From NCBI RefSeq assembly GCF_900258515.1, contig NZ_LT984884.1, forward strand, positions 3,532,499 through 3,596,498: DNA of 64,000 bases, read 5' to 3'. Source of the stretch: Lentibacillus sp. Marseille-P4043. Its GTDB lineage: Bacteria; Bacillota; Bacilli; Bacillales; Amphibacillaceae. Positions 63,629 through 64,000 of the stretch are shown here, in pieces. A program made the translations under genes and the position numbers. The notes beneath the pieces were generated by a model. It saw only the letters and a list, made by a program, of their open reading frames with translations, was not told where the DNA came from and made no database searches. Numbering within the stretch: the first letter of the stretch is position 1; each line of letters opens with the position of its first letter.

Positions 63629-64000
63629 TTGCAATTAGAAGAAATGTTGACGTACAACAAACAATTTGTCGAAGGAAAGGAATACGAAGCCTTCCAAACG
63701 GATAATCTTCCAAATAAACGGATGGTTATCTTAACTTGCATGGATACACGCCTGGTAGAGTTACTTCCAAGAGCATTAAATATTCAAAATGGCGATGTCA
63801 AAATGCTTAAAAACGCTGGAGCTATTATTCGCGATCCATTCGATAGCATTATGAAGGGTATTCTAGTCGCTATCTATGAACTGCAGGCGGAAGAAGTAAC
63901 CGTAATTGGGCACCGTGATTGTGGGATGTCACATGTCGATACGGATGTTTTAACTAACAAAATGATCGAGCATGGTATAGAAAAAGAAACATTACAAACG
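63629..64000 (+). CDS. Beta-type carbonic anhydrase, N-terminal part (cut by window edge)
   Basis: The first 124 residues: the zinc site CMDTR (Cys-x-Asp-x-Arg) at about residue 35-39, KNAGAIIRDPFDSI, VTVIGHRDCGM (His-x2-Cys, zinc ligands) at about 90-100, then the end of the window. This is the beta-carbonic anhydrase fold, like YtiB of Bacillus, interconverting carbon dioxide and bicarbonate. Start is TTG at 63629, 10 nt after GAGGAG; an overlapping ATG 9 nt upstream is in another frame and soon hits a stop. Confidence 0.9.
   Translation, partial: MQLEEMLTYNKQFVEGKEYEAFQTDNLPNKRMVILTCMDTRLVELLPRALNIQNGDVKMLKNAGAIIRDPFDSIMKGILVAIYELQAEEVTVIGHRDCGMSHVDTDVLTNKMIEHGIEKETLQT

Overview
The window is low-GC Firmicute DNA from an endospore-forming, probably salt-tolerant member of the Bacillaceae (Oceanobacillus/Virgibacillus/Lentibacillus-like). 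The sporulation genes (alpha/beta SASP, YhaL, YjcZ-type peptides, YhcN-type lipoprotein), the sigI-rsgI pair, strong Shine-Dalgarno sites and many TTG/GTG starts support this. The gene order follows the Bacillus subtilis yhaA-to-yheI segment, with insertions and losses. Genus is inferred from gene content only. No rRNA, tRNA, CRISPR array or intact transposase was seen.

Layout. 0-2.2 kb: cell-envelope stress system liaF-liaS-liaR (liaR cut by the window edge). 2.3-9.4 kb: PAP2 phosphatase, ferritin-like protein, yhaA, ecsAB, hit, trpP with a TRAP-type leader, and yhaH. 9.6-13.8 kb: a glycine-betaine ABC operon (opuAA-AB-AC) and a GbsR-type regulator at the place where hpr/scoC would be expected. 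13.9-27.9 kb: yhaI, a DUF3267 membrane protein, prsA, yhaL, yhaM, a second GbsR-type regulator, yhaN-yhaO, yhaP-yhaQ, yhzD, yhaR, yheA. 28-38.3 kb: PucR-type regulator with an MsmX-like ATPase, SASP, fumarase, zinc-dependent phospholipase C-like protein, UMF1-type MFS protein, a frameshifted chemoreceptor, IDEAL-domain protein, CDF transporter, GNAT enzyme. 39-48 kb: azlCD, a T-box-controlled NhaC-family transporter, cobalamin-binding-like protein, map, two YjcZ peptides, SDR, C39-like lipoprotein, dipeptidase and a 21-unit minisatellite. 48-54.5 kb: yrrT-luxS-mccA-mccB (S-adenosylhomocysteine to cysteine salvage), YhcN-type lipoprotein, YhdB-like protein, sigI-rsgI. 55.7-64 kb: membrane-anchored trypsin-like protease, the bmrCD (yheIH) multidrug exporter behind a leader peptide and attenuator, a soluble chemoreceptor, a zinc-ribbon protein, a TDT-family transporter and a truncated beta-carbonic anhydrase.

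Most notable. (1) A 31-codon leader ORF upstream of bmrCD has its own consensus promoter and three mutually exclusive pairing segments followed by two terminators: a readable ribosome-mediated attenuator. (2) Intergenic regions carry large GC-rich palindromic repeats. A roughly 60-nt nested stem-loop module sits at the apex of three different repeat backbones and its stems are conserved by compensatory changes. The outer arms of the repeats have copy-specific sequences that are nevertheless self-complementary in each copy. These repeats are the best candidate here for an undescribed system. (3) A TRAP-like triplet array covers the trpP ribosome binding site, a tyrosine-type T-box precedes the NhaC transporter, and a chemoreceptor is split at a homopolymer.
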